Assembly (NCBI RefSeq): GCF_001553565.1
Contig: NZ_CP014228.1
Location: 1 to 64,000, forward strand
Direction of reading: 5' to 3'
Source: Actinomyces radicidentis
GTDB taxonomy: Bacteria; Actinomycetota; Actinomycetes; Actinomycetales; Actinomycetaceae
DNA length: 64,000 nt
Below the pieces are notes generated by a model. The model was given only the letters and a program-made list of their open reading frames with translations. It ran no database searches and was not told where the DNA came from. Every line of letters starts with the position of its first letter. Position 1 is the stretch's first letter. Below are positions 52,053 through 61,441 of this stretch, piece by piece. The translations under genes were made by a program, and so were the position numbers.

Positions 52053-53591
52053 TCAGAGCCCCAGCGCGGCCTGGAGCACCTCGTGGCGGCGCAGGACGTT
52101 GTCGGCGGGCGTCGCCAGCTCGGCGGCGACGACGCCGTCGAGGCGCTCTCGCACGCGCGCGGCGTAGGCCTCGGCCTCGCGGGCGGCGCGGCGTCGGCGT
52201 GCGGCCCGCGACCACACGAGCAGGACGATCCCGAGCACGACGAGCACGGCCGGCGCGATGACCGCCGTCGCCGCTCCCCCGGCACCGCCCATCGCTCCGC
52301 CGGTCGCGGCGGCGACGACGCCCCACGCGACGCCGGCGACGAGCGCGAGCAGGCCGAGCCACCAGGCGATCTCGATCCCGGCGCGACGACCGGCCGGCAG
52401 CTCGACGGCCGCGGCGGCCTCGCCGGCGGCGGAGGCGAGCGGCGCGGGGCGGGAGGCGGCGGCGTCAACGGCCCGCACCCAGGGCTCGGGCAGGCCGGGC
52501 GTCGTGCGGGCGAGCCAGGAGCTGCGCACGGCCTCGGCCTCGGAGACGGCGGGCGAGCCGGGGTGGGCGAGGGCCGGCGGGCGCAGCCGGGCGAGTCCGG
52601 TGCGGATGGAGTCGGCGACGGCGGTGGCGCCGCTGGCGCGCATGAGGGCGTTCGCGGCGGCGGCGTCGACCTCGGCGTCGTGGGCGACGCGCTCGGGGGC
52701 GACGGCCCCGCGCAGGCGGCCGGTGATGGCGTCGAGCTCGGCGTCGGCGGTGCGGGCGGCGTTGGACTCGATGCCGAGGCGGCCGCGCAGGATCTCGCGG
52801 AGGCGGGCCATGTTGTCGCCGCGCACGGCGGAGACGGGGAGGACCTCGACGTCGGTGAGGCCGTCGGCGGCGAGGAGGGCGTGGACGTCGTCGAGGAGGG
52901 GCTGGACGCCGGCCTCGGGGACGGTGTCGACCTGGTTGACAAGAACGAGCATGTCCTCCTGGCGGGCGCCGAGCTCGCGCAGGTACCCCTCGTGGAGGGC
53001 GGCGTCGGCGTACTTCTGCGGGTCGACGACCCACAGGAGGATGTCGGCGACGGGGACGAGGCGGTCCACCTGGAGGGCGTGGTCGGTGGTGACGGAGTCG
53101 TAGTCGGGGACGTCGAGGAGGACGAGGCCGGCGAGCTCGTCCTCGTCGTGGGCGTCGAGGAGGGACTCGCGCCGGATGCGGCGCTTCGGCGCGACGCCGA
53201 GGAAGTCGAGGAGGGCCTCGGCGTCGTCGCCCCAGGAGCAGGCGGCGGCGACGGCGGTGGTCGGGCGGCGCACGCCGACGTCGGCGAAGTCGAGGCGGGT
53301 CAGGGCGTTGAAGAGGGAGGACTTGCCGGAGCCCGTTCCGCCGAAGAGGGCGACGACGGTGTGGTCGACGCCGAGCTTGAGGCGCTCCTCGACGCGGTCG
53401 AGGCCCTCGCGGGCGGGGCCGGAGAGCCAGGCGGGGACCTCGTCGCCGGCGGTGGTGAGGGCGGCGCGCAGGGTGCTGAGGCGCGTCGAGAGGCGGGCGG
53501 AGTACTCGGACTCGGCGCGGTGGCGGCCGGCGGGGCGCGCGGCCGGCTCAGGGCGCGCGCTGGTGGAGGACGTGGTGGGGGCGGTGGTCAT
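52053..53591 (-). CDS. Dynamin-like GTPase, membrane-anchored
   Basis: The 512-aa product has P-loop G-G-T-G-S-G-K-S-S-L-F-N near residue 84, G3 D-V-P-D-Y-D-S near 159 and G4 N-Q-V-D near 215. Two membrane segments (about residues 407-430 and 445-465) near the C-terminus are followed by a basic stretch. It starts at ATG 53591, overlapping the stop of the partner GTPase gene. Pairs of adjacent dynamin-like GTPases in actinobacteria (Streptomyces DynA/DynB, mycobacterial IniA/IniC) remodel or protect membranes. Such a role is plausible here but inferred. Confidence 0.82.
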   Translation of the reverse strand: MTTAPTTSSTSARPEPAARPAGRHRAESEYSARLSTRLSTLRAALTTAGDEVPAWLSGPAREGLDRVEERLKLGVDHTVVALFGGTGSGKSSLFNALTRLDFADVGVRRPTTAVAAACSWGDDAEALLDFLGVAPKRRIRRESLLDAHDEDELAGLVLLDVPDYDSVTTDHALQVDRLVPVADILLWVVDPQKYADAALHEGYLRELGARQEDMLVLVNQVDTVPEAGVQPLLDDVHALLAADGLTDVEVLPVSAVRGDNMARLREILRGRLGIESNAARTADAELDAITGRLRGAVAPERVAHDAEVDAAAANALMRASGATAVADSIRTGLARLRPPALAHPGSPAVSEAEAVRSSWLARTTPGLPEPWVRAVDAAASRPAPLASAAGEAAAAVELPAGRRAGIEIAWWLGLLALVAGVAWGVVAAATGGAMGGAGGAATAVIAPAVLVVLGIVLLVWSRAARRRRAAREAEAYAARVRERLDGVVAAELATPADNVLRRHEVLQAALGL

Positions 53592-55324
53592 GCGGCGGCT
53601 CCGGGGCGGGTCAGGGGCGTGAGCTCGCCGGCGCGCAGGCGCAGGGCCGCGGCGAGCGAGGGGTCGGGGGCGGTGAGGGCGGCGTCCTCGGCGGGTGCGG
53701 CGGGCTCACCGGCGGTGCGGGCGACGTCCGCCGCGGCAGGGGACTCGACGGCGTCGGCGAGGGCGCGGTCGATCGTGGCGTCGAGGCCGGTGCGGGCGTC
53801 GGCGAGGGGCTCGTCCAGGCCGAGACGGGACGCCGCGGCGCGGGTGCCGTCGACGCCGACGGCGGCGGCGAGGACGAGGTCGCGGGCGGCGTCGGACGAG
53901 AGGCCGGCAGGGGGCTGCGCGAGGGCGGGGAGCGCCGTGACGGCGTCGGCCCAGGCGGCGACGGCGCGGCGGGCGGCGGTCTCGTCGACGGCGGCGGCCG
54001 GCGCCGTGCCGGGCTCGCCGGTGCTCGTGGGCGCGGCGTCGCCCGGCGTCGGGGCGTCATCGGCCCGAGCGGCGTCGGCGGGAGCGGCGTCGGTCTCGGG
54101 GCTCGTCGCGGCGGCGCGCAGGCGGTCGGCCTCGGTGGCGAGGGTGACGACGGCGGCGTCGAGCCGGGCGGTGAGGGAGGCGCGCGCCTCCTCGGCGACG
54201 GCGGCGAGGGCCCCGGTGCGGGCCTTCTCCGTGCGCCCGAGGAGCCCGCGGCGCAGCCGCTCCCCCTGAGCGAGGGAGGCCAGGGGTCCGCCGGAGGACG
54301 CGAGGGAGACCCAGCGGGTCGAGGGGGCGCCCTCCCCCAGGCGGCCGGTGTCGAGGTCCTCGCGCAGGGCCACGAGCCGCTGCTCGGGCAGGGCGGTGAG
54401 GGAGGCGTCGAGCGCGGCGGCGGCGTCGGTCTGGGCGTCGACTGCGTCGGCGAGGGCGGTGAGGTCGGCGCGCATCGTGGTCCACACGCCGCGGCCGGTG
54501 CGGCTGAGGAGCCCGGCGGCGCGGTGCCGGCCGGCGAGGGCGCGCAGCCAGGCGCGCAGCTCGGCGACGCGCTCAGCCGGGAGGAGGCCCTCGTTGGGGC
54601 CGACGTCGGGCACGACGAAGAAGGGGGCGTCCGCGAGCCCGAGGCCCTCGAGCCGCTCGAGGAGGTCGCGGCGCACGACCTTGAGGGAGGCGTCGGGGAC
54701 GCGGTTGAGGACGACGCCGGTCGGGGTGCCGCGACGGGCGGCCTCCTCGAGGGAGGCCCAGGGGGTGTGGTCGCCGTAGCGGGCGGCCGTGGTGACGAAG
54801 AGCCAGAGGTCGGCGGCCTCGAGGAGGCGGGCGGCCAGGCGGCGGTTGCCGGCGTGGACGGAGTCGAGGTCGGAGGCGTCGACGAGGGCGAGGCCGGCGG
54901 GGACGACGTCGGAGGCGACGGTGCGGCAGACCTGGGCGACGGGGTGCTCGGCGAGGGCGGGGGCGTCCTCGGGGTTGGCGACGAGCACGGGTGTGCGCGT
55001 GGTGGGGCGCAGGATGCCCGCCTCGGAGACCTCGGAGCCGAGGATCGAGTTGACGAGGGTGGACTTGCCGGCGCCGGTGGAGCCGCCGACGACGACGACG
55101 GCGGGGGCGTCGGCGTCGGCGAGGCGCGGGAGCACCTGGTCGCGGAGCTGGTCGGTGAGGCGGTCGCGCAGGCGGCGGGCCTCGTCGACGCCGTCGGTGG
55201 CGAGCGGGAGGCGGAGGGACTGGAGGGAGGTGAGGGTGTCGCTGAGGACGTCGGAGAGCCGGCCTCGGCTGAGCGCGGTGACGGGGGCGTCGCCGTCGGG
55301 GCTCGAGGGATCGGGGAGGGCCAT
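53588..55324 (-). CDS. Dynamin-like GTPase, partner protein without membrane segments
   Basis: The 578-aa product has P-loop G-G-S-T-G-A-G-K-S-T-L-V-N near residue 79, L-V-D-A-S-D-L-D-S near 147 and G4 N-R-V-P-D near 203. The C-terminal half is helical and Ala-rich, and it has a Thr/Pro/Ala linker at about 400-440. No membrane segment is seen, so it would join the membrane through its partner. The two genes overlap by 4 bp, implying a fixed ratio and a heteromeric complex. Confidence 0.82.
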   Translation of the reverse strand: MALPDPSSPDGDAPVTALSRGRLSDVLSDTLTSLQSLRLPLATDGVDEARRLRDRLTDQLRDQVLPRLADADAPAVVVVGGSTGAGKSTLVNSILGSEVSEAGILRPTTRTPVLVANPEDAPALAEHPVAQVCRTVASDVVPAGLALVDASDLDSVHAGNRRLAARLLEAADLWLFVTTAARYGDHTPWASLEEAARRGTPTGVVLNRVPDASLKVVRRDLLERLEGLGLADAPFFVVPDVGPNEGLLPAERVAELRAWLRALAGRHRAAGLLSRTGRGVWTTMRADLTALADAVDAQTDAAAALDASLTALPEQRLVALREDLDTGRLGEGAPSTRWVSLASSGGPLASLAQGERLRRGLLGRTEKARTGALAAVAEEARASLTARLDAAVVTLATEADRLRAAATSPETDAAPADAARADDAPTPGDAAPTSTGEPGTAPAAAVDETAARRAVAAWADAVTALPALAQPPAGLSSDAARDLVLAAAVGVDGTRAAASRLGLDEPLADARTGLDATIDRALADAVESPAAADVARTAGEPAAPAEDAALTAPDPSLAAALRLRAGELTPLTRPGAAA

Positions 55325-55520
55325 GGGGCCACCTTAGGAGTGGGTCGTCACGGTCCCGGGTATTGGTTCGCGGGGTGCGTCCCACGCCCCGAGGAACGGC
55401 CGACGGCACGGCTCGGTACCGCGCCGGCCGGCGCTGGGGCGGAGGTCGCCCGTGACTCCCGGTTCGCACCGGGGGCCACGGGCGACCTCGTGGTGAGCAG
55501 CGGGACCGCGCGGGCCCCTC

Positions 55521-57053
55521 AGACGCTATGGGGGTGCGCGAGGCCGTCGTGGTCTTGTGGGCCAGGGCCTCGCGTATGCAACCTTCGTGGATCACCACCG
55601 AGGCGGTCGTTAGGGGACCGCTGCGGGGTGCCGACATGCATAGGAGACCCTGGTGATTACTGAGCGTACAAGCCTGGGGCTGGACGTTCACGCCCGCAGC
55701 GTGAGCGCCGCCGCCATCGATACCCTCACCGGCGAGGTGATCCAACGCCGCCTGGACGGCGAGTACAGCCACACCATCGACCTGGCCTCACGCCTGGCCG
55801 CCGAGCACGGACCACTGCTGATCACCTACGAGGCAGGCCCCACCGGCTTCGGACTGGCCCGCGAGCTGACCGCCGCGGGCCACCGGGTGCAGGTCGCCGC
55901 ACCCTCGAAGCTGGCCCGCCCCGCCGGACAGCGGGTCAAGACCGACCGCACCGACGCGATGTTCCTGGCCGAGTGCGCCCTGAACGGCACGATCACGCCC
56001 GTGCGCATCCCTACCCTGGCCCAGGAGGGCGCCCGCGACCTGGTGCGATCCCGCGACGACGCCCGCACCGACCTCATGGCCGCCCGCCACCGCCTGTCCA
56101 AGATGCTGCTGCGCCGCGGATGGGTCTACCCCGGCAAGACCACCTGGGGACCCGCCCACGACGCTTGGCTGCGCGCACTGCGCCGCGAGGACGTCCCCGC
56201 CCTGGGCGCCGGCGCCACCGCGGCCTTCGACGACGCCTACGACACCGTCACCCACACCCTGGCACGACGCGACCGCCTCGATACCGCCATCGCCGCCCTG
56301 GCCGCCGACAGTGAGTTCACCCCCGTCACCGCCCGCCTGTCCTGCCTGAGAGGCATCTCCACACTGACCGGCTTCGCCCTCGCCGTCGAGATCGGCGACT
56401 GGCACCGCTTCACCGGCGCGACCATCGCCTCCTACCTCGGACTGGTCCCCTGCGAGCACTCCTCGGGCCAGACCCGCACCCAGGGCGGCATCACCAAGAC
56501 CGGCAACACCCACGCCCGACGTCTCCTGACCGAAGCCGCCTGGCAGCACAAGAGCCCCTACCGCCCCGGCCCCGCCCTGCGAGCCGCATGGGCCAAGGTC
56601 CCCGGGGACGTCGCCACCCGGGCCGACACCGGCAACAGGCGCCTGAACAGGCGCTGGCAGACCCTGGCCAGCCACCACAAACGTCACACGATCGCCAACA
56701 CCGCCATCGCCCGGGAGCTCGCAGCCTGGTGCTGGTCCCTGGCCGTCATGGACCACTAGAACCCCCACAGACCGCGCTGACCGGCACCACCAGGGCCCAG
56801 AGGGGAAGCAGCGTGAGGAGGACACCGGCGATTCGACTGTGAGCACCCCCAAGGGCACGCTCGACCTCAGACAAGCCAGCTCCTCCCACCGAAACCAGCG
56901 TCATGCGGCACACAGACCCGCGCATATCAGACTGACCACGCGTCAACACCAGACACGCCACCCCCACCCCACCGGCCAACGCCGAAGAGGGGGCACCCAC
57001 CGGCCAGTGGATGCCCCTCTTCACCCTGCCACTTGACAGGAAACCCCTACATA
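55521..57053 (+). mobile_element. IS110-family element IS110-2, apparently complete copy
   Basis: It contains one intact transposase gene and about 290 nt of non-coding sequence after it, of which the first 170 nt recur at 524-693. The right end is placed at 57053, where the SGNH hydrolase stop begins. The left end is a guess: CAGACGCTATGGGGGT near 55521 resembles the complement of the right end (TATGTAGGGGT), as in the subterminal inverted repeats of the IS1111 subgroup. The long 3' non-coding segment also fits IS1111. It includes a strong hairpin (GAAGAGGGG...CCCCTCTTC, 56984-57022). Confidence 0.65.
55653..56759 (+). CDS. IS110-family transposase of IS110-2
   Basis: The 368-aa product begins at ATG-type codon 55653 (M-I-T-E-R-T-S-L-G-L-D-V-H-A). 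The DEDD residues are seen in L-D-V-H-A-R, T-Y-E-A-G-P-T-G-F and K-T-D-R-T-D-A. The C-terminal domain has L-R-G-I-S-T-L-T, then E-H-S-S-G-Q-T-R with the candidate catalytic serine, and G-N-T-H-A-R-R. The frame is intact and ends in TAG. It is only distantly related to the IS110-1 transposase and belongs to another subgroup. Confidence 0.93.
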   Translation: MITERTSLGLDVHARSVSAAAIDTLTGEVIQRRLDGEYSHTIDLASRLAAEHGPLLITYEAGPTGFGLARELTAAGHRVQVAAPSKLARPAGQRVKTDRTDAMFLAECALNGTITPVRIPTLAQEGARDLVRSRDDARTDLMAARHRLSKMLLRRGWVYPGKTTWGPAHDAWLRALRREDVPALGAGATAAFDDAYDTVTHTLARRDRLDTAIAALAADSEFTPVTARLSCLRGISTLTGFALAVEIGDWHRFTGATIASYLGLVPCEHSSGQTRTQGGITKTGNTHARRLLTEAAWQHKSPYRPGPALRAAWAKVPGDVATRADTGNRRLNRRWQTLASHHKRHTIANTAIARELAAWCWSLAVMDH

Positions 57054-57968
57054 TCAGCCGAGCACGGCCGCGAGCGCGTCGGCGACGGCGCGCATGCCGA
57101 CGGCGTTCGGGTGGTAGGAGCCGGCGAGGCCGCGGCGGGTCGGGACGAGGCCCGTCACCCAGGGCTCCGCCGAGCCGAGGGCGTGCTCGCTGCTGAGCCC
57201 GGAGACGGCGACGAGCTCGACGCCGCTGCGTTCGGCGGCGCGTGCGAAGGCGGACTCGAGGGCGGCCTGGACGGTGCGGAGGGCGTCGAGGTCCGGGGCA
57301 CTGACCGAGGCGGCCTCCGGCGTCGTGCCGGGGCCGAGGAGGGAGAGGTAGTCGACGAGGAGGACGCGGGCTCGCAGGGCGCGGTCGCGAACGGCGTCGA
57401 CGACGCGGGCGAGCCCGGCGGCGGTGCGCTCGACGTCGTCGTCGGTGGGGACCGGGACGGGCGGGAGCGCGGGAGCGGCGTCGGATCCACGGGATGCGGT
57501 GCCGTCACCGGAGGCGGAGGGACCGTCCGTGCCGTCGGCTGCACCGCCTTCGGCTGTGTCGCCGGCCGCGTCGCCGGCCGAGCCTCCCGCCATGGCGGCG
57601 AGGAGCGCGGCGACCTCCGAGTCGGGCCCCGCGGCGCGCGCGGCGGCGGACATGGTCGCGCCGATGAAGCCGAGGTCGTTGCCGCCGGCGGTGATGGTGA
57701 CGAGCTCGGCGTCGGCGGGCAGGCCGTCGATCTGGGGCGGGATGCTCACGCCGTTCCAGGTGGTCTGGGGCGTGTCGAGGATCGCCCCGGTGGTGGCGCC
57801 GGAGACGGTGAGGTCGGTGAGGCGGGCGCCGAGTCGCTCGGCGAGCAGGTGCGCGTAGTTCGCGCCCGAGCGCATGGCGGCGACGTCCTCGACGGGCGGG
57901 ACGCCGGGGCCGGCGGCGTAGGAGGAGCCGAGGACTGCGACGGAGGACGGTGCGCTCATGCCGGTCAT
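57054..57968 (-). CDS. SGNH/GDSL-type lipolytic hydrolase
   Basis: The 304-aa product has the catalytic Ser in V-L-G-S-S-Y-A-A-G-P-G near residue 15, the Gly of S-G-A-T-T, the Asn of I-T-A-G-G-N-D-L-G near 92 and the Asp/His of S-Y-H-P-N-A-V-G-M near 286. There is no signal peptide, so it should be cytoplasmic. A low-complexity Gly/Ala/Asp insert at about residues 130-165 interrupts the fold. Its stop codon abuts the right end of IS110-2, so the native downstream region is lost. Confidence 0.88.
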   Translation of the reverse strand: MTGMSAPSSVAVLGSSYAAGPGVPPVEDVAAMRSGANYAHLLAERLGARLTDLTVSGATTGAILDTPQTTWNGVSIPPQIDGLPADAELVTITAGGNDLGFIGATMSAAARAAGPDSEVAALLAAMAGGSAGDAAGDTAEGGAADGTDGPSASGDGTASRGSDAAPALPPVPVPTDDDVERTAAGLARVVDAVRDRALRARVLLVDYLSLLGPGTTPEAASVSAPDLDALRTVQAALESAFARAAERSGVELVAVSGLSSEHALGSAEPWVTGLVPTRRGLAGSYHPNAVGMRAVADALAAVLG

Positions 57969-58008
57969 CCTGGCACTGTCCGGAGCCGCCCTGCCGCGAG
58001 CGCGTCGG

Positions 58009-58081
58009 TGCCCCCGGCCGGACTCGAACCGGCAACCTGCGGATTAGAAGGCCGATGCTCTATCCATTGAGCTACGGAGGC
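58009..58081 (-). tRNA. tRNA-Arg (anticodon TCT)
   Basis: On the minus strand the acceptor GCCTCCG pairs with CGGGGGC, the D-arm GCTC...GAGC and the T-arm GGTTCGAGTCC are normal, and the anticodon loop is CTTCTAA. CCA is not encoded. It reads AGA/AGG codons. Confidence 0.93.
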
Positions 58082-58256
58082 GCGCCCCAGCCGCCTCGGG
58101 CGTCGGGAGCGCGCCAAGACTACGGCACGTGGGAGTTGTCCCCATCCTGTGACCGGGGCGCGCGGGGTGGTGGCCGGTCGGGCGCCGGTAGGGTGACATG
58201 AAGCACCCCACGAGATCGACTCGGCCTCGGCCGTGTCCCCTCCCGGAAGGACCCCC

Positions 58257-61102
58257 GTGCCCCGACCTCCCTCGTCGTCCGGTCACTGTCCGCCCACTCC
58301 CCTGCTGAGCCGCGCACCTTCACTGCGCCGTTCACGGTGGGGCGCACGCCCGACTGCGACGTGCAGGTGGTCCACCCGCTCGTCTCGCGCCGGCACCTGC
58401 TCGTGACGCCGGGGCCGCAGGGCTGGCTGGTCAAGTGCCAGGGGCGCAACGGGATGCTCGTCAACGGCCGGGCGACGCGCTCGGCGCTCATCACGGAGGG
58501 CACCCGGGTCCAGCTCGGCGACGCCTCAGGTCCGGGGCTCGCACTCATGCCGGTTATGACGACGACGGCGCCCGACCCCCAGCCAGGCGGCACGCAGCCG
58601 GGCGGCGAGCAGCGCCAGGCGGCCGGTCCGCAGGCGCCCCAGGCTCATCGCCCGGCGGCCTACGGCACCACGCCCGGTGCCCCGAGCGCGCCAGCCGCCG
58701 GGTACGGAGGCGCCCCGTCCTCGGCCACCGCATCCGAAGCACCGTCGAGCGCGTCCGCAGCAGCGCCGTCGGTCCCCTCCGCGGCCCAGCCGCACGCCTC
58801 CGCCGTGGCCCGTGCGACGCCGTCGGCTCCTGCTTCCTACGGCAGCGGCCCCACCTCGGCACCGTCGAGCGCGTCCGCAGCAGCGCCGTCGGCCCCCTCC
58901 GCACCCGTCCCGGCTCAGTCCGCATCCGTCCCGGCCACCCAGCAGGTCCCGCTGGCGGCCGCGAGCGCGGAGTCCGCGCGCCCCCTGCTCGCGGAGTCGG
59001 CGCCGTCGGCCTCCACCGGCGGCTTCCCAGCCGGCGCCCGCCGCACCGTCCGCTCCGTGCGCATCACCGCCTCGGGCACGATCGGCCGCCATCCGGACAA
59101 CGCCCTCGTCCTCGCCGACCCGCTCGTGTCGGGCCGCCACGCCCGCGTCGACCTCACCGCGCAGGGCATCCGCGTCACCGACCTGCGCTCCACGAACGGC
59201 ATGTACGTCGCCGGCCGGAAGGTTCAGGACGTCCTCGTCACCGAGCCGACCGTCATCGGCATGGGGTCCACCTTCGTCTCGATCCGCCCGGACGGCCTGT
59301 GCGAGGTCCAGGTGGCCGACGCCGGCGGAGAGCTCGTGGGCCGCGACCTCACCTTCTCCGTGAACAACGGCCGGCTGCGCCTGCTCGACGGCATCTCCTT
59401 CTCGTTGCCCGGGCACGAGCTGCTCGCCGTCGTCGGCCCCTCGGGCGCCGGCAAGTCCACCCTTCTCAAGGCGCTCACGGGCGAGCAGAAGGCGCAGGAG
59501 GGGCAGGTTCTCTTCAACGGCCTCGACGTCTACGAGAACTACCCGGTCATGCGCAACAAGATCGGCGTGGTCCCCCAGAACGACGTCGTCCACTCCGCCC
59601 TCACGGTCCGCCAGACCCTCGAGTACGCCGCCGAGCTGCGCTTCGCCAAGGACGTCACCGCCGCAGAGCGCCGCGAGCGCATCGACCAGGTCCTCGAGGA
59701 CCTCGACCTCGCCGACCACGTCGACAAGCGCGTCAAGAAGCTCTCCGGCGGTCAGCGCAAGCGCGTCTCCACCGCGATCGAGCTGCTGACCAGCCCGTCC
59801 CTGCTGTTCCTCGACGAGCCGACGTCGGGCCTGGACCCCCAGCTCGACCGCGACGTCATGGACCTGCTCGCCACCCTCGCCCACGGCACCCGCCCCGGCG
59901 ACACCGGCCGCACCGTCATGGTGGTCACCCACAACGAGAACCACATCGACCGGGCGGACAAGGTCCTCATCCTCGCCGCCGGCGGCAAGCCCGTGTACTA
60001 CGGGGCGCCGTCGCAGGTCCTCCCCTCCTTCAAGGAGCGCCTCAGCGAGCTCGCGGCCGCGGGGCGCGTCAAGCACGTCGCCGAGCGCGGCGGCTTCGCG
60101 GACCCGCCGGCCATCGAGGGCTTCGCGGACGTGTACGCCCTCATCCGCAACCACACCGAGGAGCTGCGCGCCCACCTCGAGGCCACGGTCCCGTCCACGC
60201 GCCGCGGCAACGGGCAGAAGGTGCGCACGAGCCGGCCGGTGACGGAGAAGCAGGAGCCGAAGCAGTCGGCGCTGCGGCAGGTCTCCACGCTCGTGCGCCG
60301 TCACCTGCGGATCGCGGCGGCCGACCCGTCCTACCTGGCCTTCATGCTCGTGCTGCCGCTCATCATGGGCGTGCTCACGAAGGCGATCGAGGGGCCCGAC
60401 GGCTTCTCCGCGCCACCCGTCCAGGTCATCCAGCCGGGCGAGGTGCCGAGGCTGCCCTAGATGCAGGCCCTCGAGCTGCTCGTCATCCTCATCACCGGCG
60501 CCGCGTTCTCCGGCATGGCGGCGACGATCCGCGAGCTCGTCGGCGAGCGCGACGTCTTCCTGCGCGAGAAGGCGGTGGGGTTGCGAGACGGCGCCTACCT
60601 CGTCGCCAAGACCGTGGTGCTGGCGCTCATCGTGACGGTGCAGACGGCGCTCATGGTGGGCGTGGCGCTGCTCCTCAACCCGGGGCCGGACGACGCCCTG
60701 TGGGCCGGGTTTGGCGGGCTCGAGCTGGCGCTGTGCTGCTGGGCGGTGGCCTTCGTGTCCGGGCTGCTGGGCCTGGCGGTGAGCGCCTTCGTGTCGAGCT
60801 CCGAGCAGGTGATGCCGGTGCTCGTCGTCATCATCATGGCGCAGCTGGTGCTGGCCGGCGGCGTCATCCCGATCGAGGGGCGGCCGGGCTTCGAGCAGCT
60901 CTCCTGGCTGCTGCCGGCGCGCTGGGGCTACGCGATGGCGAGCGCGACGGTCGACATGAACACGATCCTCCCGGACCGCGCCGACGGCCTGTGGGACCAC
61001 ACGACCAGCCAGTGGTGGTTCGACGCCACGATGCTCGCCGCCATCGGCGTCGTGTGCTTCGGAGCGTGCTGGGTGGGTCTCGCCCGCCGCGGCCACCGCT
61101 GA
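58257..61102 (+). pseudogene. FHA-domain ABC transporter (Rv1747-like), frameshift near start and in-frame amber
   Basis: GTG 58257 has an ideal ribosome-binding site (GGAAGGA) but leads out of frame. Losing one base in the C-run after the start would restore a frame of 949 codons through both FHA domains. The first begins around F-T-V-G-R-T-P-D-C-D-V near 58325; the second has G-R-H-P-D-N-A-L-V and S-G-R-H-A-R near 59085. The ABC domain follows (Walker A G-P-S-G-A-G-K-S-T, L-S-G-G-Q-R-K-R-V, L-F-L-D-E-P-T-S-G-L-D), then the permease. A TAG at 60458-60460 splits the permease after its first membrane segment. ATG 60461 directly follows, so a two-protein version through reinitiation is possible. 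Mycobacterial Rv1747 exports lipids under Ser/Thr kinase control. Confidence 0.8.
58739..58900 (+). repeat. Direct repeat of 40 bp in the inter-FHA linker
   Basis: The segment beginning GCACCGTCGAGCGCGTCCGC occurs at about 58739 and 58859, 120 bp apart, and the copies are nearly identical over about 40 bp. It codes for an Ala/Ser/Pro linker and is a likely slippage site. Confidence 0.7.
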
Positions 61103-61205
61103 GCGGGCCCCGCCGGACCGGGAGCTCCGCTCCGCGTCCCGCGCGCACCCGCCCCTTCCGCGTCCAGCACCCCCATCGCGCACCCATCACGCACCCATCC
61201 CACAA

Positions 61206-61268
61206 AGGCAGACATCCTCGGCGAACTGTGACGGCGACGGCGTCACAGTTTGCCGAGGATGTCTGCCT
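61206..61268. repeat. Long palindrome, copy 1
   Basis: The arms AGGCAGACATCCTCGGC and GCCGAGGATGTCTGCCT, extended inward by AACTGTGACG and CGTCACAGTT, form a stem of about 28 bp with one mismatch and a short loop. A second copy lies at 62431-62497. Confidence 0.85.
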
Positions 61269-61441
61269 CTGAGCCGTGTACGCCACGCACGCACCGGCCG
61301 CTCCCGGCGCTGCGCACCGTGACCAGGGTCAGCGCCGCACGCACCTACCTGCCAGGCTCCACAGGGCCCGCCGTGAGCCCTCCGCCCTCAGTCGGCCCGT
61401 GCCAGCGCTCGTCCCCCGCCGCCTCCCGGCAGGCTCAGCGC

